64,000 nucleotides of DNA from Candidatus Endonucleibacter bathymodioli (GTDB taxonomy: Bacteria; Pseudomonadota; Gammaproteobacteria; Pseudomonadales; Endozoicomonadaceae), in NCBI GenBank assembly GCA_030674915.1, contig JASXSV010000009.1, positions 62,001 to 126,000 on the forward strand. The letters are read 5' to 3'. The notes beneath the pieces were generated by a model, which saw nothing but the letters and a program-made list of their open reading frames with translations, was not told the DNA's origin and ran no database searches. The stretch's first letter is position 1; each line of letters begins with the position of its first letter. Made by a program: the position numbers and the translations under genes. This document shows, piece after piece, positions 52,613-63,215 of this stretch.

Positions 52613-55600
52613 CAAAAATGACAAGCACTTATCCCATGACCCGACCAAATCCTTTGTAGCTACAGTTATAGACTGGTCTGTACATAATCAGCTTTTAATT
52701 GGCATGATGATGATTGCCCTTCTTGTTGCAGGTATAATGGCTGTCAAAAACACGCCACTTGATGCCATTCCTGACATGTCTGATACTCAAGTGATTATAC
52801 GTACAGAGTTTTCTGGGCAGTCCCCACAAATCGTTGAAGACTTAGTCACATACCCTCTTTCAACCACTATGCTTGGGTTACCAAAAACCAAAAACGTGCG
52901 CGGCTTTTCAATGTTTGGAACATCTTTTGTTTATATTATTTTTGAAGATGCAGTAGATCAATATTGGGCACGCAGTCGTGTTATTGAAGCTCTTTCTAAA
53001 ATTCAAGGTGACTTACCAGCAAATGTAGTACCTCAAATTGGGCCAGATGCTACTGGTGTTGGTTGGGTTTATCAATATGCGTTAATTGACAAAAGTGGAA
53101 AACATGACCTTGCAGAACTTAGGTCATTGCAGGATTGGTTTTTAAAGTTTGAACTTGCTACAGTTTCTGGCGTATCAGAAGTTGCTTCTGTTGGCGGATT
53201 TGTGAAAGAATATCAAGTTTTAATAGACCCAAACCGTTTGCGTGCTTTCAATATACCCATAAAACGCCTTATGTCTGCTGTTAGAAATTCCTCCATGGAT
53301 GCGGGCGGGCGTGTCATTGAAAAGGCTGAAATGGAATTAATAATACGTTCCAAAGGTTATGTTACACATATAGATCAGCTCAAAAAAATTGTACTTTATG
53401 CCCTCGATGGGACCCCCGTTCAACTTTCTGATGTCGCTCGTGTTATTGAAGGCCCTGAACTGCGTCGTGGTGTAACTGAATTAAATGGTGAAGGAGAAGT
53501 GGTTTCTGGTATCGTTATTATGCGCTCCGGTGAAAATGCACTACATGTGATTAAAGGTGTCAAAGAAAAACTCCAAGAATTACAGCATGGTTTACCTGCA
53601 GGTGTTGAAATAATCTCTGTTTACGATCGCGCCCCTCTTATCGAAGGTGCTGTTGAATACTTAAAAGAAAAACTTATTGAAGAAGGCATTGTTGTTCTTC
53701 TTATTTGTTTGATTTTTCTACTGCATGTGCGGTCTGCTTTTGTAGCGATTATCACATTACCTCTAGGCGTTTTAGCGGCCTTTATTGTGATGTCTGCACA
53801 AGGGATTACTGCTAATATTATGTCCTTAAGTGGTATCGCAATTGCTATTGGTGCAATGGTTGATGCCTCAGTAGTTATGGTGGAGAATGCACATAGAAAA
53901 CTTTCTGACTTACCAAAAACAGCTTCTCAGGCAGATAAGAATGCTGCTATTTTACTCTCCACCAAAGAAGTTGGACCAGGCCTATTTTTTTCACTGCTTA
54001 TTATTACAGTGTCATTTATGCCTGTTTTTGCTTTGACAGGACAATCATATCGTTTATTCTCACCGCTTGCATTTACAAAAACATACGCTATGGGATTTGC
54101 CGCGATTTTATCTATTACTGTTGTACCTGTTTTGATGCTTTGGTTGATAAAAGGTAATATAAGGAAAGAAGAAGAAAACCCAATTAATCTTTGGTTTATT
54201 AACTTGTATAAACCACTACTAAATAAGGCTTTAAAATATAAATTTATAACACTTGGTATTGCTGTGTCTTTACTTATTTCTATGGTTTGGCCATTAGCAA
54301 AAATAGGTTCTGAATTTATGCCCGCACTTTATGAAGGCGAATTGCTCTATATGCCAACCACAATGCCAGGAGTGTCTATTACTAAGGCTAAAGAAATACT
54401 TCAACAAACAAATAGAATGATTAAGCTCGTACCGGAAGTACACCATGTATTTGGTAAGGTTGGGCGTGCAGATACAGCAACCGACCCTGCACCGATTTCA
54501 ATGATTGAAACATGGATTAGACTTAAGCCAAAATCAGAATGGCGCAAGGGAGTGGATACTGAAGATCTTATTAAGGATCTTAATACACGTGTTAAAATAC
54601 CAGGCGTGGTGAATAGCTGGGGCTACCCAATTAAGACACGGATGGATATGATTTCCACAGGTGTGAGAACACCTATTGGCATCAAAATAACAGGTGACGA
54701 TTTGGACGTTATTGGCCGTGTGGCACTTGATATAGAGGCAAGCATTAAAGATATACCCGGAACTCGTTCTGCGTTTGCAGACCGTGTAACAGGTGGTAAA
54801 TATTTAGAGATTGAACCTAATAGAGATGAGCTTGCCCGTCGAAATATTGATTTAGGCATTTTTCAAAATATTATTGGAACAGCGCTTGGCGGCATGAAAA
54901 TGTCAGAATCTATTCAAGGTCGTGAGCGCTATAATATCATGCTACGCTATGATCGCCCATTCCGTGAAGACCCAGAGGATCTCTCGCATATTCTTATTCC
55001 TACACCAAAAGGGCAACATATTCCACTGGGTGAGCTAGCGAGCATTAACTTTGTTGAAGGTCCTCCTATGATTAAATCAGAAAATGCACGTCTAACTGGT
55101 TGGGTTTTTGTTGATATTGAAGGTATTGATATTGGAACCTATGTTCAAAATGCACAGAAAATTGTTTCAGAAAAAGTATACTTGCCAACTGGTTATTCTA
55201 TTATTTGGTCAGGTCAATTTGAGCAAATGCTAGAAGCAAAGGCACGCATGGAAATTGCAGTACCTGCAGCAATATTTATTATATTTACATTGCTGATGTT
55301 CCATTTTGGACGCGTAGATAGAACTTTTGTTGTTATGCTTTCCTTGCCATTTGGCCTTATTGGAGGGGTTTGGGCACTATATTTTGCTGGGTATAATTTC
55401 TCTGTTGCCGTAAGTGTTGGTTTTATTGCATTGGCAGGAATTGCGGTAGAAACGGCTGTTGTTATGCTCTTGTATATTGACCATCAAGTCCGTGCTCACC
55501 AACCCAAAACTAAAGCAGAATTGTTTGATGCAGTGATGCATGGTGCGGTACTCCGTGTTCGTCCAAAGCTAATGACGGTATGCGTTATTCTAGCTGGGTT

Positions 55601-55766
55601 AACGCCAATTTTCATTACCTTTGGTCTTGGGTCAGATGTTATGCGCCGTATTGCGTTGCCAATGGTAGGTGGTATGGTTAGTACGACAATCTTAACGCTG
55701 ATTGTTATTCCTGTTGTTTATTATATTTGGGAGGGTCGCCGATATAAAAATAAAAGTTATATTTAA
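52602..55766 (+). CDS. cusA: Heavy-metal efflux RND transporter CusA-like
   Basis: A 1054-residue proton-driven RND pump of the heavy-metal (HME) class that exports monovalent copper or silver. It has twelve membrane segments in the usual order, with ATVIDWSVHNQLLIGMMMIA first, GIAIAIGAMVDASVVMVENA in the fourth, and VGFIALAGIAVETAVVMLLY in the tenth. The periplasmic porter part has the CusA-type stretches MPALYEGELLYMPTTMPGVS and GKVGRADTATDPAPISMIET. The ATG at 52602 follows a GGGGG element and overlaps the end of cusB. It is the third gene of the operon. Copper/silver rather than zinc/cobalt specificity is supported by the CusF-like gene that follows. Confidence 0.93.
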   Translation: MQNNKNDKHLSHDPTKSFVATVIDWSVHNQLLIGMMMIALLVAGIMAVKNTPLDAIPDMSDTQVIIRTEFSGQSPQIVEDLVTYPLSTTMLGLPKTKNVRGFSMFGTSFVYIIFEDAVDQYWARSRVIEALSKIQGDLPANVVPQIGPDATGVGWVYQYALIDKSGKHDLAELRSLQDWFLKFELATVSGVSEVASVGGFVKEYQVLIDPNRLRAFNIPIKRLMSAVRNSSMDAGGRVIEKAEMELIIRSKGYVTHIDQLKKIVLYALDGTPVQLSDVARVIEGPELRRGVTELNGEGEVVSGIVIMRSGENALHVIKGVKEKLQELQHGLPAGVEIISVYDRAPLIEGAVEYLKEKLIEEGIVVLLICLIFLLHVRSAFVAIITLPLGVLAAFIVMSAQGITANIMSLSGIAIAIGAMVDASVVMVENAHRKLSDLPKTASQADKNAAILLSTKEVGPGLFFSLLIITVSFMPVFALTGQSYRLFSPLAFTKTYAMGFAAILSITVVPVLMLWLIKGNIRKEEENPINLWFINLYKPLLNKALKYKFITLGIAVSLLISMVWPLAKIGSEFMPALYEGELLYMPTTMPGVSITKAKEILQQTNRMIKLVPEVHHVFGKVGRADTATDPAPISMIETWIRLKPKSEWRKGVDTEDLIKDLNTRVKIPGVVNSWGYPIKTRMDMISTGVRTPIGIKITGDDLDVIGRVALDIEASIKDIPGTRSAFADRVTGGKYLEIEPNRDELARRNIDLGIFQNIIGTALGGMKMSESIQGRERYNIMLRYDRPFREDPEDLSHILIPTPKGQHIPLGELASINFVEGPPMIKSENARLTGWVFVDIEGIDIGTYVQNAQKIVSEKVYLPTGYSIIWSGQFEQMLEAKARMEIAVPAAIFIIFTLLMFHFGRVDRTFVVMLSLPFGLIGGVWALYFAGYNFSVAVSVGFIALAGIAVETAVVMLLYIDHQVRAHQPKTKAELFDAVMHGAVLRVRPKLMTVCVILAGLTPIFITFGLGSDVMRRIALPMVGGMVSTTILTLIVIPVVYYIWEGRRYKNKSYI

Positions 55767-55837
55767 TGATAATTAAAATAATTCCGTAATACTTGCATAA
55801 TAGATATATTAACCATTTCATTAATAAGGAAACCGTT

Positions 55838-56275
55838 ATGAATAGCATTGGAAAGACTATTTACCTAGGTGCTATTGCATTATTTGCAATAAGTATTTCA
55901 CATCAATCTTCTTCCAAAAGTGAGATGCAACACCATAACAATAAGGCTAAGATGCATAAACATAGCAATATGTCAGCTGTAAAAGACATTGGTCCTGTAC
56001 ATGGAGTTTTAAATAAAATAATGTTAGATGATAAAAAAGTAAATATGACTCACGATGCTATTACTGATTTAAAATGGCCTGCAATGACAATGGATTTAGA
56101 TGTTTCTGATACTGTAGATTTGAATGTGTTTTCTACAAATGAGAAAATCATGTTCTATATTAAACTTGGTAAAGACAAGGTTTATCGCATTACGAAAATG
56201 ATGAAAGCTGGTAAGAAAAAAAATCACAGAAAGATGAAACGTTATAGAAAAAATTCTGACCATAATCAACATTAA
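55838..56275 (+). CDS. cusF: CusF-like periplasmic copper chaperone
   Basis: A 145-residue periplasmic protein with a signal peptide (IYLGAIALFAISISHQSSS) and a His- and Lys-rich linker, then an OB-fold CusF domain at about residues 50-125. The Cu(I)-binding tryptophan-methionine motif reads LKWPAMTMDLDV, and the H of MTHDAI is in the usual place for the histidine ligand. It hands copper or silver to the CusCBA pump. An AAGGA site at 55826-55830 supports the ATG at 55838; the frame begins at 55793. The Lys/His-rich C-terminus (KKKNHRKMKRYRK) is unusual for CusF. It follows cusA by 71 bases. Confidence 0.85.
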   Translation: MNSIGKTIYLGAIALFAISISHQSSSKSEMQHHNNKAKMHKHSNMSAVKDIGPVHGVLNKIMLDDKKVNMTHDAITDLKWPAMTMDLDVSDTVDLNVFSTNEKIMFYIKLGKDKVYRITKMMKAGKKKNHRKMKRYRKNSDHNQH

Positions 56276-56291
56276 AAAGAAGGAACTCGCG

Positions 56292-56906
56292 ATGAATATA
56301 GAAATCATACCAAATTGGCATCCTATACTTGTTCATTTCACCATAGCCTTGTTTACTATATCATCCTTACTATATTTAGTTGGGATGAGACTTAAAAATC
56401 CTAATTTGTTAATTGTGGCGAGGTGGAATTTATGGATTGGAGCCTTAGTAACAATCATGACAATTTTTACTGGGTTTAATGCCTATAATTCTATAACTCA
56501 TGATGGCCCTCTACATGCGGCTATGACAAATCATCAGAAGTGGGCGCTCGTCACGGCATCTTTATTTAGCATGATTTCGATATGGGCTTTCATAAAGCAT
56601 CGCGGGGCAACAAAAGTAAGTCCGATATTCGTAATCATTATTCTTAGTGCATCAGTATTATTAGCAATTACTGGCTATAAAGGCGGAGAAGTTGTTTATC
56701 TCCATGGTGGTGGTGTAATGCGTATGCCAATTATATTGGGAGGTGGTGGACATGGTAGCCATGCACACCCTGATGGTGGACACGGTGAAGTTTCGCAGAA
56801 AGCAGTGCAATGTAGCAACCATGATAATTATGATAGTCACCATAATAATACGCAAAAAGAAGATCCTGCCGTTTCAGGTCATAACAATACACCACATAAG
56901 CATTAG
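56292..56906 (+). CDS. DUF2231 membrane protein with His-rich tail
   Basis: A 204-residue inner-membrane protein with four membrane segments, beginning NWHPILVHFTIALFTISSLL, the signature of DUF2231, a family of unknown function often near copper genes. The segment LLAITGYKGGEVVYLHGGGV is also typical. The C-terminal 55 residues form a His-rich tail (GGGGHGSHAHPDGGHGE and later NHDNYDSHHNNT) likely to bind metal. It follows cusF by 16 bases with an AAGAAGGA site, so it is in the same operon. It may sense, sequester or move copper; which is not known. Confidence 0.8.
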   Translation: MNIEIIPNWHPILVHFTIALFTISSLLYLVGMRLKNPNLLIVARWNLWIGALVTIMTIFTGFNAYNSITHDGPLHAAMTNHQKWALVTASLFSMISIWAFIKHRGATKVSPIFVIIILSASVLLAITGYKGGEVVYLHGGGVMRMPIILGGGGHGSHAHPDGGHGEVSQKAVQCSNHDNYDSHHNNTQKEDPAVSGHNNTPHKH

Positions 56907-57431
56907 GGAAAAATGATGATCAATCATCCCCACACCTCATTGTCACTCCATATAAAAAAATAAATTTGACTTTATCTCATACTGGGTAGAGCTTAAAGTT
57001 TTTATATTAACCATTAAAAAAGTGTTGCAACGTTCTGATATCTCACAAACTGGGCTCAAACAAGACTGAAGGCGGTGAAAATATAGCTTGGGTTATTAGC
57101 TGTCTTTTTCATATCATGGTTTGTATGGACTTTCTACTTACACCAATCAAACCTAAAAAAACAACAACACAAGAGTGAGTTAAATTCCATGAAAATACCA
57201 CATAACAAGGCGCTACAGTCGACCATGCACCTCCCCCGACAAAGTAGAGACTTCAATCAGAGATGCCATAGTTTACAACTATACCCAAAGCATTTGGAGT
57301 TGTATTCTTGTGAGCTAGGCTACAGAAACTTAGGCGTATTAAGAGACTGATCTAACAAGGCTGACAACAAAGTATCAGTATCAAAGGCTACTGAAATATG
57401 CCTAAATTATTAAAAAGGATTACCTATTCCC
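56907..57431. other. Gap after the copper island with a duplicated gene fragment
   Basis: About 520 bases with no intact gene. 57049-57177 is a decayed copy of the end of the small gene at 49052-49267. The rest shows nothing recognisable. AAAAAGGATT just before 57432 is the ribosome-binding site of the next gene. Confidence 0.6.
57049..57177 (+). pseudogene. Decayed 3' copy of the 71-aa small membrane gene
   Basis: ACTGGGCTCAAACAAGACTG starts both this block and the 3' part of the gene at 49132. The block continues with the same TTTTTCATATCATGGTTTGT and CACCAATCAAACCT stretches, with substitutions and a deletion that shift the frame. The two copies are in direct orientation on either side of the cus genes. 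Confidence 0.85.
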
Positions 57432-58790
57432 ATGTCTACCCCAAAAATCCCAGATTCAACTCCGCATACTTCAGGAAGTTTTCCTGAGATTAAACCAAAA
57501 CCGGAAAAGTCCATCTCAGGCTCACATATTAAAGACACCATCAGGCAGACACCAGGAAAACAGCTATCTAACACCGTTGTAACGACGTCATTAAAAAACA
57601 GATCTAGCACATTGCAACGCCCTCATTGCTACTTGAAACCAGATAATCTTGAACAACCCCTTACCACCATGGAATTATTAGAACCAACTCTTGCTTTGGC
57701 TAAGAGATGCCAATCACTTTATGATGATCCCACGGCGCATCGTATCAGAGTTAATACAGATGCTATTGAAGCCTTTAAACAAGGCTCCAGCGGGGCATCT
57801 GAAGAGAAGTGCAAGCATGCTATAACATGCATCAAGCGTGAGCTTGAAAAAGTCCCTTTCCCATCTGTTCCCGAGGACTGCATGCAGAGAGATGGATTAT
57901 CTTCACGATTTTATAAAAGATTTAGCCAAGCATTTAGTCAATTCATACAATACATTAAGAATAAAAAATCAAAAATATTTAGCCACCTGTCAAAAACCAA
58001 GCAAACAGAATCAACAAATACATTGGCAAATGATGATAAAATTAGCCAATACAAAACCGCCTGTACGGATTGTGGTAATCGACTACAAAAGTTGATTACA
58101 CAAAAAGACAGCATGCTGCATCACTCGTCTCCGGACAAAATAAGTGACAACAAACGCGCAATTGCCGATGAAGCCTCCAGGCTACAATGGCTCAAAGCTG
58201 AAATAATGAAATCCATCCCACTAACAGAACAGATGACCAGTGACTTACCTTGTAAGATTAAAAAGACTAAAAACGAAAATAAGAACCAAGACAAATTATC
58301 AGATATGAACCACTCTGGCCCAGAAGTTGCATTTTATTTAGGAATATGTGGTTTCCAAACCATTCTTGCAACCCTTTTACTACAACTGGATGCTTTTCCT
58401 ACGAACGTGGGACGAGCAGATGTCATAAATGCATTAACTTTGGCTCCTAATCTAAAAGAAAAAAAGCGCTTTATGCTGGGAGAGAGAGATAAAAGCGGAG
58501 AACCTATCTTGAATTCTGATTTATTGAGGGTTGTCGCCACCAGAATGGAAGGCTTTGAAAAATTTCTTGATGAGCAAGATGCGGTTAAGTTCAAGCAACT
58601 AACAAGGGGTAATGATTCTCTAGTCGGTGGCTTTGAATTTCTGGAACATGCTACTACCTTATCCAAGATTCCATCGGATTTTATCTATACTCCTGAGGTT
58701 ATCCAGCAAATGAAGGTTCACCTTCTGGAGGTTTCTGGCTTGATAGAAGACGTCAATAACAAATATAGTACCGCATTAGAATTCAGATAA
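57432..58790 (+). CDS. Unknown protein, candidate effector (452 aa)
   Basis: A 452-residue protein of no family I recognise. It lacks a signal peptide and clear membrane segments, apart from a moderately hydrophobic stretch near residues 300-320 (FYLGICGFQTILATLLLQL). The first 80 residues are Pro-, Ser- and Thr-rich and disordered in appearance. A basic Lys-rich segment (residues 150-185, with FIQYIKNKKSKIFSHLSK) resembles the basic patch in the N-terminal part of the amidase-like protein at 38108. The C-terminal half is helical. The ribosome-binding site AAAAAGGATT is good. A secreted host-directed role is a guess based on composition and setting. Confidence 0.6.
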   Translation: MSTPKIPDSTPHTSGSFPEIKPKPEKSISGSHIKDTIRQTPGKQLSNTVVTTSLKNRSSTLQRPHCYLKPDNLEQPLTTMELLEPTLALAKRCQSLYDDPTAHRIRVNTDAIEAFKQGSSGASEEKCKHAITCIKRELEKVPFPSVPEDCMQRDGLSSRFYKRFSQAFSQFIQYIKNKKSKIFSHLSKTKQTESTNTLANDDKISQYKTACTDCGNRLQKLITQKDSMLHHSSPDKISDNKRAIADEASRLQWLKAEIMKSIPLTEQMTSDLPCKIKKTKNENKNQDKLSDMNHSGPEVAFYLGICGFQTILATLLLQLDAFPTNVGRADVINALTLAPNLKEKKRFMLGERDKSGEPILNSDLLRVVATRMEGFEKFLDEQDAVKFKQLTRGNDSLVGGFEFLEHATTLSKIPSDFIYTPEVIQQMKVHLLEVSGLIEDVNNKYSTALEFR

Positions 58791-58821
58791 GACAGTAGAG
58801 TTAAAAATAACACCAAAAAGG

Positions 58822-59150
58822 TAGTAAGCCAGGCCATCAAAATATACTATGACCTTACAAAAATATCCGTAAAACCATTACGATTGATAACAATGGCGAG
58901 TTCGCTGGCCACGCAAGTATCGCTCAATCATCGGGATGTAAGATATACTTTGCTAAACCAGCAACGTGGATTTAACGAGAATACTAATGCCCTGCCACCA
59001 AGATTCTTCCCCAGGGGAATGAAAATTATCGACGTATCGAAAAATAAAATTGATGAAGATCAATTTTTAATCTACATACGTCTATGAAAATCTTTATTAG
59101 TCCGATTGAGTTTTTGTCTGGTAAGTGTGTTAGTTATTGTGGAAATTTAG
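58822..59150 (+). pseudogene. IS30-family transposase relic
   Basis: The pieces FNENTNALPPRFFPRGMK, VSKNKIDEDQFLIYIRL and PIEFLSGKCVSYCGNL correspond to the C-terminal third of an IS30 transposase. The relic shares with 40380-40810 a CAATGGCGAGTTCGCTGG-type stretch (there CAGTGGCGAGTTCTCCGT) and the same end GTGTGTTAGTTATTGTGG. Frameshifts and a deletion separate the pieces. It is sandwiched between the gene at 57432 and the 3' end of secA. Confidence 0.78.
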
Positions 59151-59177
59151 GCTACCTTTTCCCATCATCTAGCAAAT

Positions 59178-61910
59178 TTAAGCTATCTTGCCATGGCAAT
59201 GCTTATATTTTTTACCAGAACCACAAGCACAAGGCTCGTTACGACCAATTTTTTTCTCTTTACGCACAAAAGGTCGCAAAATTGGCACCTCCCGATTGTC
59301 CTCCCCCTTGTTATCAACCCGGTTCACTTCATCATGCTTGAACTCCATATGTTTCGCCAGATCTGCACGGCGCTGAATCTCCTCTTTTTCAATTTTGTCA
59401 TCTTTCTCAATCTGAACATGGGATAACAGCCTAATAGTGTCATGCTTAATATCTTCAAGCATTTGCTGGAATAACTCAAAAGCTTCGCGCTTGTATTCTT
59501 GCTTGGGATTTTTCTGAGCGTAGCCCCTGAGATGAATACCCTGTCTTAGGTGATCCATCGTGGCCAGATGTTCTTTCCATTGATCATCAAGAACGCGCAG
59601 TAAAACCTGCTTCTCAAAATTACGAAACAGTTCACTACTGGTCAGTTCTTCCTTTTTCTGATAAGCATCGGCTACTTCATCAATGATTTTATGACGCAAA
59701 CCCTCCTCATCAAGATGATCATTCTGATCCAGCCAAACCTGAATAGGTATTTCTTGATTGAGCTCACTGGCAATACGTTCTTCCAGCCCTTTAATATCCC
59801 ACTGTTCTTCTTGACTTTCTGGGGGAATATGTTGACTGATTAGACTGCCAATAACATCCTCACGCATGGCACGAATACTAGAAGACACTTCCTCGCACCC
59901 AAGCAACTTATCTCTTTGACCGTAAATTACTTTTCGCTGATCATTAGCAACATCATCATATTCCAGCAACTGCTTACGAATGTCGAAATTCCTACCTTCA
60001 ACTTTACGCTGAGCTTTTTCAATAGCATTGCTTACCATTCTGTGCTCAATAGCTTCGCCTTTTTCCATCCCTAAAGCTTTCATGAAGTTTTTCACCCGCT
60101 CAGAGGCAAAAATCCGCATCAAATTATCTTCAAGTGATAGATAGAACCTTGAAGAACCTGGGTCACCCTGACGCCCTGAGCGACCTCTCAACTGATTATC
60201 AATCCGGCGAGATTCATGGCGTTCGGTAGCAATAATATGCAAACCACCTACTTTCAAGACCTCTTCATGCATGGCCTGCCAAGCGAGTCTAGCCTTTACT
60301 ATATCTTCCTTTGATGGATTTACAAGCTGCGCAACCTCCGCTTCCCAGTTACCACCCAAACTGATATCAGTACCTCGACCCGCCATATTCGTCGCTAAAG
60401 TAATAGCTCCGAGCTTACCTGCTTGCGCAATTATTTCAGCTTCCTTCTCGTGGAATTTTGCATTCAAAACCTTATGATTTAATCCGGCCTTATTAAGCGC
60501 CACAGACAGACGTTCAGAAGATGCAATGGATGCCGTACCCACCAATACAGGTCTGCGCGCAGCCACAGTTTCTTTAATATCTTGTATGATTGCATCGTAT
60601 TTTTCTTCAATGCTCAAATAAACTAGATCATTAAAATCCTTCCTATCCATTGGTTTATGTGTCGGAATCACAACAACATCAAGATTATAAATCTGTCGGA
60701 ATTCAAAAGCTTCTGTATCAGCGGTACCAGTCATTCCTGATAAAGTCTTATAGTTACGGAAATAATTTTGAAAGGTAGTAGAGGCCAGCGTCTGACTTTC
60801 TGATTGAATATCAAGATTCTCCTTCGCCTCAAGCGCCTGATGCAAGCCATCAGAAAGACGACGCCCCGGCATCGACCGGCCGGTATGCTCATCTATCAAC
60901 ATGATATCCGCACCCTGAACAATATATTCAACATTCCTAGTGAATAGAACATGAGCCTTTAAAGCCGCGGTAACATGATGAAGCAAATTAAGATTATGTG
61001 ACGCGTAAAGACTTTCGCCCTCTGGCAGCTTACCACTCTGTTGAAGACGCTCCTCAATATATTGATGACCTCCCTCAGTCAATTCCACCTGCCGACTCTT
61101 TTCATCAACTGTATAGTGACCAGGCACTACCACTACGACTTCTCCTGCCTTATCGTCTTCCTCTTGCCTTTTTAGATCCGGAACCAACCTATTCATCTCC
61201 CGATAAAGATCAGATGAATTTTCTGCGGGACCTGAAATAATTAACGGTGTTCTGGCCTCATCAATCAGAATAGAGTCCACCTCATCGATGACAGAAAAAC
61301 ACAGCCCCCTCTGGAATTTATCCTCCAAACAAAATGCCATGTTGTCACGGAGAAAATCAAAACCAAATTCATTATTAGTGCCATAAGTGATATCAGCGCT
61401 ATAGGCTAGACGTTTATCATCTGAATTTTGCTGAGAGACAATCACACCAACCTTCATACCAAGAAAATTATAAAGAGGCATCATCCAGTTAGCATCACGA
61501 CGCGCAAGGTACTCATTGACTGTGACAACATGGACTCCTTCACCGGAAAGAGCATTTAGATACGCAGGCAAAGTCGCCACCAGAGTTTTACCCTCTCCTG
61601 TTCGCATCTCTGCAATACATCCTTCATGGAGAACTATTCCTCCGATAAGCTGCACGTCAAAGTGACGCATTTCCAAAACACGTTTGCTTGCCTCGCGAAC
61701 AACCGCAAAGGCTTCCGCCAACAAAGCACTCAGAGTTTCCCCCGAGGAAACCCGTTGTCTAAACTCCTCAGTTTTTGCTTTAAGCTCATCATCACTAAGA
61801 ACAGACAGCCCATCTTCAAGGACATTAATAGCCTTGGCCATCTTTTCCATTCGTTTAAGCTGCCGATCATTACGGCTGCCAAAAATTTTCTTGATTAAAG
61901 AAGCAAACAT
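59178..61910 (-). CDS. secA: Protein translocase ATPase SecA
   Basis: A 910-residue motor ATPase that drives preproteins through SecYEG. It has Walker [21 protein letters not shown] (about residue 100), the DEAD-like [20 protein letters not shown] (about 206), the preprotein crosslinking domain, the second nucleotide-binding fold with [18 protein letters not shown] and [17 protein letters not shown], and the C-terminal zinc-binding SEC-C motif [17 protein letters not shown]. All are complete. It lies downstream of an M23 peptidase gene on the same strand, the usual partner arrangement, but here a 1.3-kb eroded gap separates them, so it must have its own promoter. Confidence 0.97.
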   Translation of the reverse strand: MFASLIKKIFGSRNDRQLKRMEKMAKAINVLEDGLSVLSDDELKAKTEEFRQRVSSGETLSALLAEAFAVVREASKRVLEMRHFDVQLIGGIVLHEGCIAEMRTGEGKTLVATLPAYLNALSGEGVHVVTVNEYLARRDANWMMPLYNFLGMKVGVIVSQQNSDDKRLAYSADITYGTNNEFGFDFLRDNMAFCLEDKFQRGLCFSVIDEVDSILIDEARTPLIISGPAENSSDLYREMNRLVPDLKRQEEDDKAGEVVVVVPGHYTVDEKSRQVELTEGGHQYIEERLQQSGKLPEGESLYASHNLNLLHHVTAALKAHVLFTRNVEYIVQGADIMLIDEHTGRSMPGRRLSDGLHQALEAKENLDIQSESQTLASTTFQNYFRNYKTLSGMTGTADTEAFEFRQIYNLDVVVIPTHKPMDRKDFNDLVYLSIEEKYDAIIQDIKETVAARRPVLVGTASIASSERLSVALNKAGLNHKVLNAKFHEKEAEIIAQAGKLGAITLATNMAGRGTDISLGGNWEAEVAQLVNPSKEDIVKARLAWQAMHEEVLKVGGLHIIATERHESRRIDNQLRGRSGRQGDPGSSRFYLSLEDNLMRIFASERVKNFMKALGMEKGEAIEHRMVSNAIEKAQRKVEGRNFDIRKQLLEYDDVANDQRKVIYGQRDKLLGCEEVSSSIRAMREDVIGSLISQHIPPESQEEQWDIKGLEERIASELNQEIPIQVWLDQNDHLDEEGLRHKIIDEVADAYQKKEELTSSELFRNFEKQVLLRVLDDQWKEHLATMDHLRQGIHLRGYAQKNPKQEYKREAFELFQQMLEDIKHDTIRLLSHVQIEKDDKIEKEEIQRRADLAKHMEFKHDEVNRVDNKGEDNREVPILRPFVRKEKKIGRNEPCACGSGKKYKHCHGKIA

Positions 61911-62715
61911 AAATTAGTTATAGCCTCGCACTCTATTTTCAAACCACTATCCCTTCCGACAAGAGCAACCTCCGGATAAGACAAGCGCTCAACAAAACAG
62001 TATTTTATGATAATCACAGGAAGGTCGCATCCATCTTAACGTTATTTCTTATTTTAGACCAAAATAATAAAGAATAAACCTCCTTTAAGGATGAATAAAT
62101 CACTGGATTCAAGCAATAAGATCTACCAACAAATATAAATTTTAACGTGAGACCTAGTATAACTCAACAAGGTCGATCATATTCTGGTCAAATATAGGCA
62201 TGCAAAAATCTTTTATAACACAACCAAAAATCTTCGCATAGCCACCGACTTGAATCAACCAACCCTACGCAGCCTATATGGTACAGGTGAGCTGGTGAAA
62301 TGGTCAGAGATTAGAAGCTGCTGTCCTCAATCTACACCCCACACACAAGTCGAGCCAGATATCCTCTGCTGACGTTATTTCTAAACCTATTGCTTGGAAT
62401 ATGGTATAGCTTATCCTATATGCAGTTATCGCAGTAGTTTATATAAAGACCTGCTTTTTCGCAAGTTTTGTCACATTTAACTGACGGAGAAGCACACAAA
62501 ACATTCACATTAGGCCGGTTTAGAACAACACGACTGGTCGAGCACCACCAGTAGGATCAATTATTTAACGTTACAGCGCCCCGAAGTACAAACACCACTC
62601 TGATGCATATTAGCATACTCAGAAATATACTAGATCAATTCCCTGAACTTTCTTGTCATTAAGATGAATTTCTCTGCTTACATTGTCAGGCCTTAGCTTT
62701 TCCTTTTTCAGGTGA

Positions 62716-62854
62716 AGACCTTTGCACGAGACGTGATTTTATTCGCTGGTGAAGCAAAATGCACGGAAAGAGAGAGAGTCTATATGCTTATAAATACTCA
62801 AGTGAATACGTTTTTAACGAAGCCCTCTGGAAAAAAACAATCCTGCAAAGGCCT
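62716..62854. mobile_element. Small non-coding element with AGACCTTTGCA ends (139 bp)
   Basis: AGACCTTTGCACGA at 62716-62729 and TGCAAAGGCCT at 62844-62854 form terminal inverted repeats with one mismatch over 11 bases. The ends resemble those of IS5-family elements I recall (AGACCTTTGCA), so it is probably a miniature derivative mobilised in trans. Related pieces occur at 43681-43784 and 46697-46711. Confidence 0.6.
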
Positions 62855-63049
62855 CATGTAGTCATTCAGATAACGGTTAATGCTGAATTCACTTTTTATA
62901 AAAACCGTAGCCACAGATGATGCAGACCAACCTCCGACCTAGCAATAGCGCCTTAATGCGCCCATATATCTTCAAACTTGCTTTTTGTGGTAAGGTGTGG
63001 TTTTTAGCATAGCCAAACAGTGAAGGAACACCATTCCAAAATTAAGAAC

Positions 63050-63069
63050 ATTCAACGGTAACTGATATA
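63050..63069 (-). repeat. Reversed end of the TATACC/GGTATA repeat
   Basis: TTCAACGGTAACTGATATA is the reverse complement of the left end TATACCAGTTACCATTGAA with two substitutions. The remainder of the copy is not recognisable. Confidence 0.45.
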
Positions 63070-63179
63070 TACTCGTTAAATTCACATTGCCATGAGAGGT
63101 ATGACCTAGATAAAGACATCTTACAGCCCAATACCGAATCGCACTTGCGTGGCAGGAGAACTTACCACCTCTATTAAAT

Positions 63180-63215
63180 TCATTCCAAATGTGTCAGTTA
63201 TTGCAGAAATTTAGA
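63180..63215 (+). mobile_element. IS30-type end fragment
   Basis: AATGTGTCAGTTATTGCAGAAATTTAGATT resembles the end shared by the IS30 relics (GTGTGTTAGTTATTGTGGAAATTTAG at 59125-59150). About 30 bases remain, just before the stop of the M23 peptidase gene. Confidence 0.45.
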
